Assembly (NCBI RefSeq): GCF_900107485.1
Contig: NZ_FNQE01000024.1
Span: forward strand, 1-64,000
Length of the DNA stretch: 64,000 nt
Reading direction: 5' to 3'
Source: Proteiniborus ethanoligenes
GTDB taxonomy: Bacteria > Bacillota > Clostridia > Tissierellales > Proteiniboraceae
How positions within the stretch are numbered: position 1 is the stretch's first letter; every line of letters begins with the position of its first letter. Position numbers and translations under genes: made by a program. A model generated the notes under the pieces. The model saw nothing but the letters and a program-made list of their open reading frames with translations. It searched no databases and was not told the DNA's origin. Below, piece after piece: positions 63,868 through 64,000 of the stretch.

Positions 63868-63936
63868 AAGAATAGCCCCATATGTTATGATGGAAGTGTC
63901 AAAGCAACACACCAAAACACAGAGGAGGCTATTCTT
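63868..63936 (+). repeat. Inverted repeat covering the transposase start site
   Basis: AAGAATAGCC at 63868-63877 is the exact reverse complement of GGCTATTCTT at 63927-63936, which ends one base before the ATG at 63937 and overlaps the end of the ribosome site. A transcript entering from nhaC could fold so that the start is hidden, while one begun inside the element, near the TATGAT at 63886-63891, would lack the left arm. Confidence 0.7.
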
Positions 63937-64000
63937 ATGAATACAATTATACACGAAATAGTAGAAAAAATCACCCTGGATATGAAAAATAATTTAGAGG
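63937..64000 (+). CDS. Putative transposase, N-terminal fragment at window edge
   Basis: The first 21 codons (MNTIIHEIVEKITLDMKNNL...) follow GAGGAGG with 8-base spacing and run off the window. The start resembles ISLre2/UPF0236-type transposases of clostridia, which begin with such a short amphipathic helix, but 21 residues are too few to be sure. Position inside a broken nhaC supports its being the transposase. Confidence 0.5.
   Translation, partial: MNTIIHEIVEKITLDMKNNLE

Larger units (their letters stand above)
63841..64000 (+). mobile_element. Left end of an insertion sequence inside nhaC (ISLre2-like?)
   Basis: The antiporter frame ends at 63840 and about 96 bases later a new gene starts with a good ribosome site (GAGGAGG at 63922-63928). 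This fits the left end of an insertion sequence in the same orientation. The right end and the target duplication are outside the window. The family is suggested only by the first 21 residues of the gene, so it is tentative. Confidence 0.65.

Noticed and set aside
1-64000. CRISPR arrays, tRNA or rRNA genes, prophage structural genes
   Set aside because: No regularly spaced repeats, cloverleaf-like conserved arms, rRNA blocks or phage proteins were seen; scanning was by eye, so a tRNA could have been missed.

Overview
The window is 64 kb of AT-rich chromosome from a low-GC, endospore-forming Firmicute, most likely a member of the Clostridia or Tissierellia. The evidence is the spore genes gpr, spoIIP, yqfC and yqfD, the single-chain glycyl-tRNA synthetase under a T-box, and the long conserved block comEC-holA-rpsT-gpr-spoIIP-lepA-hemW-hrcA-grpE-dnaK-dnaJ-prmA-rsmE-mtaB and then yqfCD-phoH-pgpH-ybeY-dgkA-cdd-era-yqzL-recO-glyS-dnaG-sigA. 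Almost everything is on the + strand. No tRNA, rRNA or CRISPR array was seen.

Layout. 1-340: the right end of an IS110-type element cut by the window edge. 342-3420: a membrane-anchored protein of unknown function, a Crp/Fnr regulator, a very acidic small protein and two small genes. 3.5-7.0 kb: a MoxR / DUF58 / membrane-protein operon. 7.3-9.8 kb: arcA-argF for arginine catabolism, behind a strong sigma-A promoter with two ARG-box-like palindromes. 9.9-25.5 kb: comEC, holA, rpsT (opposite strand), gpr, spoIIP, lepB, lepA, hemW and the heat-shock genes, with a perfect CIRCE operator before hrcA. 25.6-31 kb: RNA-modification genes, HIT, rpsU, yqeY and a secreted EEP-family protein. 31-43.9 kb: the yqfC-to-recO operon, T-box-glyS, a CBS/HTH regulator and the PPDK regulatory protein. 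44-51.6 kb: dgt, dnaG, sigA, a HAD phosphatase, trmK, Nif3 and a zinc-ribbon protein. 51.67-52.06 kb: the RNase P RNA gene.

The accessory part begins right after rnpB. A two-gene operon (52.25-59.0 kb) encodes a 1602-residue protein, with a long helical N-terminal region, a beta-sandwich-like segment and a C-terminal STAND-like P-loop ATPase, and a 645-residue P-loop protein ending in a HEPN-like RxxxxH motif. It resembles sensor/effector ATPase pairs of anti-phage systems but matches no named system that I recognise; it is the best candidate here for an undescribed system. After it come a MATE exporter, a secreted NlpC/P60 hydrolase, a FolD-like protein with a changed catalytic position, and an nhaC-type antiporter gene cut by a second insertion sequence at the right edge.
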